DNA from: CALRGE01 sp964365765
GTDB taxonomy: Bacteria; Patescibacteriota; Gracilibacteria; UBA1369; 2-02-FULL-48-14
Assembly: GCA_964365765.1 (NCBI GenBank)
Contig: CAYIRB010000002.1
Coordinates: 1 to 42,858, forward strand
DNA: 42,858 nucleotides
Reading direction: 5' to 3'
The notes beneath the pieces are model-generated. The model did no database searches. It was not told where the DNA came from and was given only the letters and a program-made list of their open reading frames with translations. Shown here piece after piece: positions 1 to 7,554 of this stretch (the first letter of the stretch is position 1; every line of letters begins with the position of its first letter). A program made the position numbers and the translations under genes.

Positions 1-2
1 TG

Positions 3-674
3 TTCCACGACGACCAGCATGGAACCGCCATTGTGGTTTTGGCGGGTTTGATTAACGCTTTAAAAGTTGTGGGCAAGTCGCAGAATGTGAAAATTGTTTT
101 GAACGGCGCGGGCGCGGCCGGAACCGCAATCAGCAATTTGCTTTTGAAGGCGGGCTATAATAATTTGGTCGTGCTGGACACTCACGGCGCGATATATGAA
201 GGCCGCATGGAGAACATGAATTCGGCAAAAGAAGAGTTGGCAAAAAAAACCAATCACAATCTTGAAAAAGGTCAGCTGAAAGACGTGATGAAAGGAGCAG
301 ACGTGTTCATTGGAATTTCAAAAGGCGGACTTGTGAGCGCGGAAATGGTCACGAGCATGGCAGAGAACGCAATTGTGTTTGCCATGGCGAATCCGGTTCC
401 CGAAATCATGCCGGAAGAAGCCCTGGCGGCGGGCGCAAAAATTGTGGCCAGCGGAAGGAGCGATTATCCGAATCAGCTCAACAACGTACTGGTTTTCCCG
501 GGAATCTTCCGCGGCGCGTTGGATAAGGGCATCAAACAATTTAGCGAAGAAATGTTCCTCAATGCCGCGAAAAAGCTCGCGGGTTTGGTGGAAAATCCGA
601 GCGCGGAAAAAATAATTCCTTCCCCATTCGAGGAAGGCGTCGCCGCTACGGTTGCGGCGTCAGTAAGGCTTTAG
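3..674 (+). CDS. NAD-dependent malic enzyme, C-terminal part (cut by window edge)
   Basis: The reading frame is open from the first bases of the window and starts inside the malic-enzyme signature FHDDQHGTAIV, so the N-terminal catalytic part lies outside. A glycine-rich Rossmann NAD(P)-binding motif (GAGAAG) follows, then the family's ANPVPEI and NNVLVFPGIFRGAL segments. Malic enzymes decarboxylate malate to pyruvate and reduce NAD(P). The gene ends at a TAG at 672-674. It overlaps the tail of the convergent gene at 646 by 29 bases. The remaining 223 residues match the C-terminal half of the short bacterial MaeB/SfcA form with no extra phosphotransacetylase domain. The family call is firm; the cofactor preference is not readable here. 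Confidence 0.93.
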   Translation, partial: FHDDQHGTAIVVLAGLINALKVVGKSQNVKIVLNGAGAAGTAISNLLLKAGYNNLVVLDTHGAIYEGRMENMNSAKEELAKKTNHNLEKGQLKDVMKGADVFIGISKGGLVSAEMVTSMAENAIVFAMANPVPEIMPEEALAAGAKIVASGRSDYPNQLNNVLVFPGIFRGALDKGIKQFSEEMFLNAAKKLAGLVENPSAEKIIPSPFEEGVAATVAASVRL

Positions 675-2091
675 GCACTTTGTACGCGCCGCTTTCATGA
701 GCCGGATTGTAAAGTTCCAAAATGTCTTTGTCGATTCCGGCCGCGGTCATTTCATCCACTAGAATGAGTTCGGGGTCTCGCAGTTCGTGCTTCATAAAAT
801 CCAGAGGCATTCGAATCACGTCGCCGGGAGCAATGTGATCCGTCTTGTTGTATTGTTTTATAGCTGCGAGAGTGCCCACGTTGGATGAGGGGCACAGTTT
901 CTCCGCAAAACGTTCCAAAGTCCATGCCGGAACCGTGAATGTGTAGTACCGTATGCCGTCACTTTCACCGACGCGCATTTGTAATGCCGGAGTCGCGACC
1001 GCCGCGGATAAATCCAATTTTATTTCTTGCGGGTGGAGCGGAGTGACCTTCGCGGGAAAATAAAGGTGATAATGCGGAGTATTTCCATGTGTTTCATCCA
1101 GCACCAAAATTTCGCCGCGCTTAAAATATTCGGACAAAATTTCAGCCAAAAGAGGCTTCAGGCGTTTGTCTATGTCCGCTTTTTGTTCGTCCGTAGCTTT
1201 GCCGTAGTAAACGTACTCGCCCTTGATAATGTACCCGTAAACGGCCTGGTCAAGTGAGTTACCGGTGATGTGCGTGGAGCCAAGCTCCGTTCCACCTTTG
1301 CCTTTTTGCAGGATTGATTTTTCTTCCTCCTCATCGCGCATTAAATCGTTGTACACCGGCATCACGCCGATGCTTCTGTCATAAAACTCCTTTGCGAACT
1401 TTTCATAAGTTTGTTGCGCGTGCGGAGCAAATGCTTCCTTGCAATCGGAAGCGGGGTCCTTGCACCGGTAGTATTGGGAATCCGGCATTAGGGGAAGTTT
1501 TGACGCCTCCGCAAAAATACCGTCTCTTTTCGACGGATCGCCAATATCCATGCCGTCCGCTCTCGCGGCTTCCCTCAAATATTCATAACCGACTCTGCTA
1601 CGAAAAAATTTACCGTTGCCGGGTGTAAAATGCACCGTTGTCGGCAAAATAATTTTCTTACCCGCAATTTCCTCCGAATTATCGAGATTTAAATCCGGAT
1701 TGAGTTTGCGAGTTATATCAATGTAGGCATCCGTGAAGCTTTCCATGTCCGGGCCGTGCGACAAATCCGCGCCTGTGGTTTTTGAAAGTTTGCCTTTAAT
1801 GTAGTCATAAAAAAATCTTTGGCCCGGTTCAAGTTGGAACGCTTGTTCTTTCGTCTCCATCACGTCGAACTTCCAGTTACCTTTTTCATATGTCATTTTC
1901 GAAGCCGGCGCCGGTTCCTCTGTGCCCGTGTCAGGCACGCATGACTCGCAAACGGAGCCGCCGGCCAAAGCCGCGACTGAAAAAATCCCGGCATGCAATA
2001 CATTCCTTAGTCCCGTAATTGCCGGGTGCCTCGCGACGGGGTGATTCGGAGTCGAGTCGCTGCCGAGATTATTTGTTTCTTTCGAGTACAT
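646..2091 (-). CDS. Exported M15-peptidase-like / DUF5715-like protein with LysM-like C-terminal domain
   Basis: The ATG at 2091 is preferred over an in-frame TTG at 2103; either way the start lies inside the upstream gene (23-base overlap), so the two are co-transcribed. The N-terminus has a hydrophobic stretch ending AALAGGSVCESC, a secretion signal and perhaps a poor lipobox. Around residue 272 there is STHITGNSLD, and near residue 340 HYHLYF. These resemble the SxHxxGxAxD and HxH zinc-ligand motifs of M15/VanY-type D,D-peptidases and of DUF5715. A segment near residues 375-430 (YYTFTVPAWTLE...IAPGDVIRMPLDFM) resembles LysM and is shared with the upstream gene, so the two proteins are partial paralogues. 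A peptidoglycan peptidase role is inferred from motifs only. Confidence 0.6.
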   Translation of the reverse strand: MYSKETNNLGSDSTPNHPVARHPAITGLRNVLHAGIFSVAALAGGSVCESCVPDTGTEEPAPASKMTYEKGNWKFDVMETKEQAFQLEPGQRFFYDYIKGKLSKTTGADLSHGPDMESFTDAYIDITRKLNPDLNLDNSEEIAGKKIILPTTVHFTPGNGKFFRSRVGYEYLREAARADGMDIGDPSKRDGIFAEASKLPLMPDSQYYRCKDPASDCKEAFAPHAQQTYEKFAKEFYDRSIGVMPVYNDLMRDEEEEKSILQKGKGGTELGSTHITGNSLDQAVYGYIIKGEYVYYGKATDEQKADIDKRLKPLLAEILSEYFKRGEILVLDETHGNTPHYHLYFPAKVTPLHPQEIKLDLSAAVATPALQMRVGESDGIRYYTFTVPAWTLERFAEKLCPSSNVGTLAAIKQYNKTDHIAPGDVIRMPLDFMKHELRDPELILVDEMTAAGIDKDILELYNPAHESGAYKVPKALLTPQP

Positions 2092-4063
2092 CGGGTTTGA
2101 CAAGTATTATTGGCAGTTTAACAACATCCTCCAAATCTTCCAAAGTCGAGACATTTTCGGTGGCGGTATACATAACTATCAGGTCGGGATGCACTCCTTC
2201 CTTCAAAATGCCGCGCAGGTATTCTTCTTTGTTTTTGCCCTTTGGGATTGCGATTTGAATCAATTCCGGATTTTTGAGATCCTCCATCATGAAATCCACG
2301 GGCATCAATATTACTTCTCCGGGTTTAATATTCTCGGTGCCGTTGAATTTTTTCACAGCCCGCATCGTTTCCGTGTTTGCCGCTCCGCATAAATCCTTCA
2401 CAACATGATCGAGGGGCCAGTTCGGAACCGTGAAGGTGAAATATTTTATGCCGTTTCTTTCGCGAACAAGAAGTTTTGTCCGTCTTTCGACTTTGAGCGT
2501 GTGACCGGCCACCTGCTTGGTTTCAACCGCGGTATCCTTCGGCTCCTCCGGTGAGGATATCGCCTCCACTTCCGTGAATTGAAGTTCCGTCGAGTCGCCC
2601 GTACGCGAGAATCTTTCAATCAAACCGGATGTCATTTCCCCCTCGCGCGCGGAGATTGTGTGCACGCGTTTCAATATATTTATGTAGGCCGTACGCAGTT
2701 CCATAAGATTTGTCACTTCTTCTCGAGTATCCGGAATATCGTCAATAAAGTAATCCGCGGAATCGCCCTTATCCCACCTTAGCGATTGTTCCATCGCGCG
2801 TTTGGCAAATTTGGGATTGTTATGTGCCGAACCCAAAATCGTAGCCAAAAAAGTGCGTTTTTCCACGATGGAAGCCTCCGTCCACAATTTTGTAAATCTT
2901 TCATTGCCGGCGAGCATGTCTTTAAAAAGCCAGTTAAAATTTGTCAGCAGAAGTAACATGCCGGCTTTCAGCTGGTCTTCCAACATTATGCAATCGCAAA
3001 GTCTGTGAGGAAGCTTGAAGTCCGCCAAATAAGGTTCAATATCTCCTATCAGATTGACCGTTTTCTTAAGCGTTTTCTTTTTCTTATTTCCCTTTTTATC
3101 CGTCACGGTTTCCGTAACACTGCGTTTTCCCGTTTTCGCGCCGAAGGGATCGTCTCTGTTTCTCCCCTCGTAAGGCATAACCGACATTTGCAGAGGTCCG
3201 AAAGACGCCACGTCATCATATACCGCCGGAATCGTATTGATTTCGAAACCTTCTTCAAACAGAGCGCGGAGAATTGTGATTCTGGTTACATCATTATAGT
3301 CCGCCGGCATTACTTCATGAATTGAAAGTCCGACAAGAAAATCGGTGTCAATCAACTCGGTGAATTCATTGATTAGATCGTATTTGTGCGAATCGCTTTG
3401 CCGCAATTCGGCCATGCGCGCGGAAACGTCTTTTACTACTCCGGTCGTGATGTCCACGAATTTCTGATATGTCATTTCTTCTTTTTGCGGGTGTTCTCTA
3501 TCGAACTGTTGAAGATTCGCTCTGGCGAGCTCCATATCCGTTTTGTGATTTGCGCAGACTTTAGCTAGTTTTTTCGGCCACATTTTGTCGTAGGTGTCCA
3601 AATAGTTCAATTTCACAAGCATATCCTTATCGTCGATTACCCGGTCGTTTAAGAGTCCGTTATAAGAGACTTTCAATAAATAAGCCCGCACCAATATGTC
3701 GTCGTTATATTGTGCATCCCGGCCGAGCTCCCTGAAATTTACTTTCAGCACCTGTTTTTCCACTTCCGTGCCAGACTTTTCTCTAACCGAAATGTAATGT
3801 CCCAAATTCGGATGTCTTTCCACAATCATTTTGCGAATTGTCGGCAAGTCATGTTTTTGCGCAATGGTTTCAGCAGTGTCGGGCTGCTCAGCGGGTGTGT
3901 ATGTCGAGTTATCAGCATCGACTTTCCCGCAGGCCGTCAAAAACGCAGTTGCCAAAACCGCTCCGAGAAATCCACGGCGATTCATATCAACCGGCTCATT
4001 TGCCACAACGGGATGAGATTGTTCTTCCGTCTCCTCCGGTATATTTCGATCGAAATTTCTCAT
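2069..4063 (-). CDS. Tat-exported lipoprotein with possible lysozyme-like domain and LysM-like C-terminus
   Basis: Encodes 664 residues from an ATG 11 bases downstream of the predicted +1 of a strong promoter. Around residues 27-45 the sequence MNRRGFLGAVLATAFLTAC combines a twin-arginine motif with a lipobox (LTAC), so the protein is probably exported folded and lipid-anchored. An internal start at Met27 (3985) is possible. Near residue 249 there is SIHEVMP and near 286 SFGPLQM. The spacing and the Glu resemble the catalytic Glu and G-[LP]-[ML]-Q signature of lytic transglycosylases; this is a weak resemblance. A LysM-like segment (about 540-590: FTFTVPNWPLD...IKPGEVILMPVDFM) matches the downstream gene. 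Function is inferred to be cell-wall related; the family is uncertain. Confidence 0.6.
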   Translation of the reverse strand: MRNFDRNIPEETEEQSHPVVANEPVDMNRRGFLGAVLATAFLTACGKVDADNSTYTPAEQPDTAETIAQKHDLPTIRKMIVERHPNLGHYISVREKSGTEVEKQVLKVNFRELGRDAQYNDDILVRAYLLKVSYNGLLNDRVIDDKDMLVKLNYLDTYDKMWPKKLAKVCANHKTDMELARANLQQFDREHPQKEEMTYQKFVDITTGVVKDVSARMAELRQSDSHKYDLINEFTELIDTDFLVGLSIHEVMPADYNDVTRITILRALFEEGFEINTIPAVYDDVASFGPLQMSVMPYEGRNRDDPFGAKTGKRSVTETVTDKKGNKKKKTLKKTVNLIGDIEPYLADFKLPHRLCDCIMLEDQLKAGMLLLLTNFNWLFKDMLAGNERFTKLWTEASIVEKRTFLATILGSAHNNPKFAKRAMEQSLRWDKGDSADYFIDDIPDTREEVTNLMELRTAYINILKRVHTISAREGEMTSGLIERFSRTGDSTELQFTEVEAISSPEEPKDTAVETKQVAGHTLKVERRTKLLVRERNGIKYFTFTVPNWPLDHVVKDLCGAANTETMRAVKKFNGTENIKPGEVILMPVDFMMEDLKNPELIQIAIPKGKNKEEYLRGILKEGVHPDLIVMYTATENVSTLEDLEDVVKLPIILVKPDVLERNK

Positions 4064-4080
4064 GTTTTTTAAGCTCTTAA

Positions 4081-4109
4081 ATTATACTATATTTAACCTT
4101 ATTAGTCAA
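4081..4109 (-). promoter_or_regulatory. Sigma-70-type promoter for the exported-protein pair
   Basis: Read on the minus strand, TTGACT (4109-4104) is separated by 17 bases from a perfect TATAAT (4086-4081). The predicted start is near 4074, giving a leader of only about 11 bases before the ATG at 4063. Confidence 0.8.
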
Positions 4110-4148
4110 TCTATTGACCGGGTTCGAAAGCTGTGAGAAAAATAGGGC

Positions 4149-4898
4149 ATGGCAAGACACAGCCACTGGGCGAACATTAAGAATAAAAAGGCGGCTTCCG
4201 ACGCGATAAGGGGGAAAACGCTTACGCTTCACGCGAAAATGATAGAAATCGCGGCGAAAAAGGGGGGCGATCCGGGCATGAATGCCTCACTGAGAAGCGC
4301 GATTGAGAAGGCGAAGGCCGACAATGTGCCGAACGCAAATATCGAACGCGCGATTAGAAGAGGGAGCGGCGAAGATAAAGACGGAGTGATTTATGAAGAA
4401 TTAACTTATGAGGCTTTCGGACCGAACGGCATTGTGTTCATGATTGACGTAATTACGGATAACAAAAACAGGGCTTTGACGAATATTCGCACGATTCTGG
4501 ACAAAAACGGCGGGCACATGGGCGCGGCGGGAAGCGTTGGCTGGAAGTTCGAGAAAAAGGCGTATTTTGAGGTTCATGCCGGCCATTTGGCGGACGATGC
4601 GGTCGAGCTGGGGATAATCGACTGCGGCGCGGATGACATCGTTTCAATCGGAGAAGGGGAATATGAAGTCTACGCTGAAGCTGAAAAGCTTGGGGAAGTT
4701 AAAAATAAATTGTTGAAAGCAAGTTTCACGGTCAAAAAGGACGAGTTGATTTGGAAACCGAAGGATGAAACCCGAGTGAGCGATGTCGAGACGGGGAAAA
4801 AAATACTCGAATTGATAGAGGCCGTTGAAGAAGAGGACGATGTTAAATCCGTGACTTCGAACGCGGAAATCGATGAATCAATCTTTGCTCAATTGTGA
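4149..4898 (+). CDS. yebC: YebC/PmpR/TACO1-family protein
   Basis: This 249-residue protein has the family's N-terminal signature (MARHSHWANIKNKKAASDA) and the conserved NVPNANIERAIRRGSGE and YEAFGPNGI blocks, at normal family length. YebC proteins were long annotated as transcription regulators; more recent work links bacterial YebC and mitochondrial TACO1 to translation through difficult sequences such as proline runs. The start is fixed by the family N-terminus; no Shine-Dalgarno motif precedes it. The gene is divergent from the exported-protein pair and convergent with the DHH gene, with which it overlaps by 21 bases at the 3' ends. No convincing dedicated promoter was seen; a TTGACC at 4114-4119 lacks a good partner. 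Confidence 0.95.
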   Translation: MARHSHWANIKNKKAASDAIRGKTLTLHAKMIEIAAKKGGDPGMNASLRSAIEKAKADNVPNANIERAIRRGSGEDKDGVIYEELTYEAFGPNGIVFMIDVITDNKNRALTNIRTILDKNGGHMGAAGSVGWKFEKKAYFEVHAGHLADDAVELGIIDCGADDIVSIGEGEYEVYAEAEKLGEVKNKLLKASFTVKKDELIWKPKDETRVSDVETGKKILELIEAVEEEDDVKSVTSNAEIDESIFAQL

Positions 4899-6269
4899 TA
4901 TTACGTCGCCCACCGTCATTTCGGGTTTGGCTTGTCCGTCGGAGTCCTGAAAGAATTTCATCGACTTTTCCTTAATCGCTTCTTCTTCGGGATTATTTTG
5001 CTTCTTAAAATGTTCCAACAGCATGTCTTCTCCGCCCGCGGAAGGTTTTGGAATGCTGGTTTGAGGCTTCACAACGAGCGATGGGAAAAGTTTACCGGAA
5101 GTGGTGCTCCCAGCGGTCGCGTGTTCCGCCATGTACTCAGCGATTGTGCTTTTCGCGATTTGCAATCCTTCCTCCATGGTTTTGCCCTTTATCCTGAAGC
5201 CGGCCGCTTTTTTATGGCCGCCGCCGCCGATTCTTGCCGCGATGGCGCTGACGTCCGCGATCTGGCCCGGAGCCCTGAGACTTCCGGAAAGGAATCCGGG
5301 TTCTTTTTCCTTCAAAAGCATCACCACTTCGGCTTTGGGCGCGTTGCTCATCAGTTCGTCGATTATACCGCCGCTGTCGTCGCTCTTTGCGCCGGTTTCT
5401 TCGAGATCTTTAAGCGTGATTGTCGAATAAACCAACTTGCTGTCTTCTTCGTATTTAATTTTTGAAAGCACTTTGCCCCAAAGTTTCAGGGTGGCGAGAC
5501 TCTTTGTCTTAAAAATATGCTTGATGATTTCCTGCTGTCTCGCTCCGCGATCCAAAAGTTCCGCCGCGACTTCAAACGCCTCCGGCGTGGTGTTGGAATG
5601 CTGGAAACTGCCGGTGTCCGTAATAATTCCGGTAAGCAGCAAAGTCGCGACGTCTTCGTCAACAAGCGTGTCTCCGCTTCCTTTTTCAAGTTCAAGGATT
5701 AGAGGAGTGATCAATTGAGTGGTTGCCGCAACTTTATAGTCGAGAAAATTATGAGTGCCGAATTTGGCGTTCGAAGCATGATGATCGATGTTCAAGAGCG
5801 GGCCGTTTTGAAAGAGCGCTTTGTTTTCTTCGTAAAGTTTGCCGATCTGCACCAAGTCGCCGGTATCAACCGTGATTATAAGGTCAAAATTCGCGTTTGT
5901 CGTACCGAAAGTAATGTCGCGGCCGTCGAAGCGTCCGTTTTTCGGAGTGATGATGATATTGATTTTCCCCTGCTCGACTTCGTACTTCATATGGTCCACT
6001 TCAGCCTTGTTCGTATCGAGAGAAATCACGAAATCTTTAGACTTCGGCAAGTCGGATTCTATCTGATCAACCATAGGCAAAAACTTCAAAGCATCGGGTA
6101 CGTGATCGGAACAAACGACGGTCACTTTTTTCCCAAGCTTTCGAAAAGCCGACATCAAAGCCAGCGCGCTACCTATGCTATCCCCGTCCATCGGGGAAGA
6201 TGGCGCGATGAGGATATTTTTTGCGTTTTTTACCAGTTCGAGAGCCTTGTTTTGATCTATAATTTCCAT
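4878..6269 (-). CDS. DHH/DHHA1-family phosphoesterase (NrnA-like)
   Basis: The 463-residue product has the DHH-family layout: an N-terminal DxD motif (SSPMDGDSIGS, residues 24-34), ITVDTGD, the name-giving motif NIDHHASNAKFG, LLTGIITDTGSF, and a C-terminal DHHA1 motif GGGGHKKAAGF. NrnA relatives degrade short oligoribonucleotides and 3'-phosphoadenosine phosphate, or cyclic dinucleotides. Two oddities are visible. The His usually found four residues before the first Asp of motif I is a Ser here. There is also an extra tail of about 80 residues after DHHA1. It has its own near-consensus promoter and overlaps yebC tail-to-tail. The exact substrate cannot be told from sequence. Confidence 0.85.
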   Translation of the reverse strand: MEIIDQNKALELVKNAKNILIAPSSPMDGDSIGSALALMSAFRKLGKKVTVVCSDHVPDALKFLPMVDQIESDLPKSKDFVISLDTNKAEVDHMKYEVEQGKINIIITPKNGRFDGRDITFGTTNANFDLIITVDTGDLVQIGKLYEENKALFQNGPLLNIDHHASNAKFGTHNFLDYKVAATTQLITPLILELEKGSGDTLVDEDVATLLLTGIITDTGSFQHSNTTPEAFEVAAELLDRGARQQEIIKHIFKTKSLATLKLWGKVLSKIKYEEDSKLVYSTITLKDLEETGAKSDDSGGIIDELMSNAPKAEVVMLLKEKEPGFLSGSLRAPGQIADVSAIAARIGGGGHKKAAGFRIKGKTMEEGLQIAKSTIAEYMAEHATAGSTTSGKLFPSLVVKPQTSIPKPSAGGEDMLLEHFKKQNNPEEEAIKEKSMKFFQDSDGQAKPEMTVGDVISQLSKD

Positions 6270-6286
6270 GTAGATATATTCTGTGA

Positions 6287-6315
6287 ATTATACCATTTTT
6301 TACGAGTTTCAGCAA
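6287..6315 (-). promoter_or_regulatory. Promoter of the DHH phosphoesterase gene
   Basis: On the minus strand TTGCTG (6315-6310), a 17-base spacer and a perfect TATAAT (6292-6287). The predicted start is near 6280, 11 bases before the ATG at 6269. Confidence 0.8.
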
Positions 6316-6374
6316 GTAATAAGGGTCTAGTGTACACTTTGTCTACAGCGAAATCAAGGTCAAGAACACCAAAA

Positions 6375-6392
6375 CCCCCAATTTCTTGGGGG
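6375..6392 (-). terminator. Terminator after the DGR template repeat
   Basis: A perfect 7-bp stem (CCCCCAA / TTGGGGG) with a 4-base loop lies 19 bases beyond the 3' end of the template repeat. On the minus strand it is followed by TTTT. It would end a short RNA that carries the template repeat. The U-tract is short, so efficiency is uncertain. Confidence 0.6.
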
Positions 6393-6394
6393 CT

Positions 6395-6690
6395 TTGCAG
6401 AGCTTAACCTTTAGCGAGCAACGGAGACCGCCATTCAGATTGTGATTGTTGGCATTGTTCTGATTCACATTGCCATAACCGGCGTTCCAGCTACGTTGTT
6501 GAGATTCATCCATTAGACTTCAGCGTCGCAACGACAAAGCCATTATTTTTCAGCCCAATCGAGAGCTAAATCTCACACAAACCTAAGGGTATTTACTCAC
6601 GTGCTCCGTCCCGGCTGCGGGAGCACTCTACGGTAGCTTACGCTGAGGCAAGTGACTATTCACCGTACGAAAATTATTATAATGTTTTTG
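6395..6690 (-). ncRNA. Putative DGR template RNA with structured 5' leader
   Basis: A TATAAT at 6681-6676 (minus strand, no clear -35) would start transcription near 6669. The RNA would run through a leader, the template repeat and the terminator at 6375-6392, about 290 bases. The leader holds two good structures: a 7-bp stem pairing 6601-6607 with 6620-6626, and TACGGT/ACCGTA pairing 6629-6634 with 6662-6667 around a small AGC-GTAA-GCT hairpin whose loop fits GNRA. The target gene has its own terminator upstream, so this RNA is probably separate from the target mRNA. DGR template RNAs are known to need flanking sequence for priming and for partner binding; assigning that role to this leader is inference. 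Confidence 0.55.
6411..6490 (-). repeat. DGR template repeat (TR)
   Basis: This 80-base block matches 6778-6857, the 3' end of the target gene, at a constant offset of 367. Read on the minus strand, all 14 differences fall on adenines of this copy; none of the 57 non-adenine positions differs. That is the adenine-directed mutagenesis signature of diversity-generating retroelements, and it identifies this copy as the template. In the target's reading frame it holds nine AAY (Asn) codons, and all nine are changed in the variable copy. Its 3' end (GGCGGTCTCCGTTGCTCG) is identical in both copies, as expected for the GC-rich initiation-of-homing region. Matches become sparse below 6411 (about 6404-6410). 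The copy is non-coding in context. Confidence 0.93.
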
Positions 6691-6710
6691 TGAAAAAATA
6701 AAAGATAAAG

Positions 6711-6728
6711 ACCCCGCCAAGGCGGGGT
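6711..6728 (-). terminator. Terminator of the DGR target gene
   Basis: A GC-rich inverted repeat (ACCCCGCC / GGCGGGGT, about 7 bp paired) lies 33 bases beyond the stop codon. On the minus strand it is followed by a U-rich tract of roughly 20 bases (6690-6710). On the plus strand there is no T-tract, so it serves the minus-strand target gene. Confidence 0.8.
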
Positions 6729-6760
6729 TAAAGGTTTAAGGAAAGTTTAAGGTTCAAAGT

Positions 6761-7498
6761 CTAAGCTTTTTTACCCCTTAGCGAGCAACGGAGACCGCCA
6801 TACAGATAGCGACCGTAGGCATCGCGCAGACTCACACGGCCATAACCGGCGTACCAGGCAATACCATAATTTTCGACTTTGTCACCTTTCATTTTTAAAT
6901 CTGTATTACTTTCATCATATAACCATTCCCAAGCAGATTTGTCTTTTATAAGGCCGGCATCAAAGAGCTTTTCCCTGCGATTTTTGCTCATAAGATTTCC
7001 TCCTAATTTTTCAGCTTGAGTTAAGGCACTTCTACTTTCATCACCCAAAATATATTTGGCGGCATTAGGGCCGTAAGTTATATCTCGAATGCTTTGCGGA
7101 ACTTCAGCGGAACATTCGTCAAAACAAAGTTCTCCGTTTTCTTCACCCGTAAACATTGGCATACCTCCGCGAGCTTCCCAAGTCATTAGAGTATCGAGTA
7201 CATCGAGGTTGATCTTTAAAAATGCTTCAACTTCAGATTTAGGTGTTGATTCAGCCGAATAGAGTCCCTTCCCCAAGTTTTCATCGTAACGAGCAAGAAT
7301 AAGAGTGAGCATTCTTTGACGCTCGGGAGAGAATTCATTTGAGTCACTTGTCAAAATAGCCTTGGCACGATATTGAGAAAGCAGATCTTGAACTAAAGTA
7401 GTTCCTTCTGCTCCCAACATTTCTTGAACTGCGGGAGTTTTTAAACCGGCTTCAACATGTGCAATCAACTCAGGGCTGGCTTGTGCTTTAGTAATCAT
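6761..7498 (-). CDS. DGR target (variable) protein, probable C-type-lectin-fold
   Basis: The protein has 245 residues and no signal peptide. The last 31 residues are encoded by the variable repeat. Template codons for nine Asn, one Gln and one His are replaced by Tyr, Arg, Ser, Leu, Arg, Asp, Tyr, Gly, Arg, Tyr and Tyr between residues 216 and 233. The fixed frame residues (W215, AGYG, GGLRCSL) are unchanged. A C-terminal GGLRC-type ending and an upstream tryptophan-rich stretch (SAWEWLY) are typical of DGR targets with the C-type-lectin/formylglycine-enzyme fold, where the variable residues form a binding surface. The N-terminal 100 residues are helical and unrecognised. It has its own promoter and terminator. 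The ligand is unknown; without a secretion signal it may act inside the cell or use an unrecognised route. Confidence 0.85.
   Translation of the reverse strand: MITKAQASPELIAHVEAGLKTPAVQEMLGAEGTTLVQDLLSQYRAKAILTSDSNEFSPERQRMLTLILARYDENLGKGLYSAESTPKSEVEAFLKINLDVLDTLMTWEARGGMPMFTGEENGELCFDECSAEVPQSIRDITYGPNAAKYILGDESRSALTQAEKLGGNLMSKNRREKLFDAGLIKDKSAWEWLYDESNTDLKMKGDKVENYGIAWYAGYGRVSLRDAYGRYLYGGLRCSLRGKKA
6778..6857 (-). repeat. DGR variable repeat (VR)
   Basis: Partner of the template repeat at 6411-6490. The 14 substitutions convert template A to T, C or G on the coding strand and change 11 codons without creating a stop. The 3' third, which carries the conserved GGLRCSL codons, is unchanged. 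Homology stops abruptly at the Trp215 codon on the 5' side. The lack of any non-adenine change suggests recent homing from this exact template. Confidence 0.92.
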
Positions 7499-7519
7499 GT
7501 TTTAAGTTAAATCGTTCTC

Positions 7520-7547
7520 TTTGTACACTTGTTATGGTTTACGTCAA
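7520..7547 (-). promoter_or_regulatory. Putative promoter of the DGR target gene
   Basis: On the minus strand TTGACG (7547-7542) is followed after 16 bases by TACAAA (7525-7520). The predicted start is about 15 bases before the ATG at 7498. It sits just beyond the recJ stop codon, so the target gene need not depend on read-through from recJ. Confidence 0.5.
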
Positions 7548-7554
7548 GTTCTGT

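Noticed and set aside
6343..6513. A 56-codon minus-strand frame through the template repeat (starting MDESQQRSWNAGYG)
   Set aside because: It is the template repeat read in the target's frame, continues through the terminator, and its upstream part does not match the target. It is explained by the retroelement, not by a gene.
6405..6530. A decayed duplicate (pseudogene) of the target gene's 3' end
   Set aside because: A decaying copy would show changes at all bases. All 14 differences within 6411-6490 fall on one base type of this copy, which fits template-directed mutagenesis instead.
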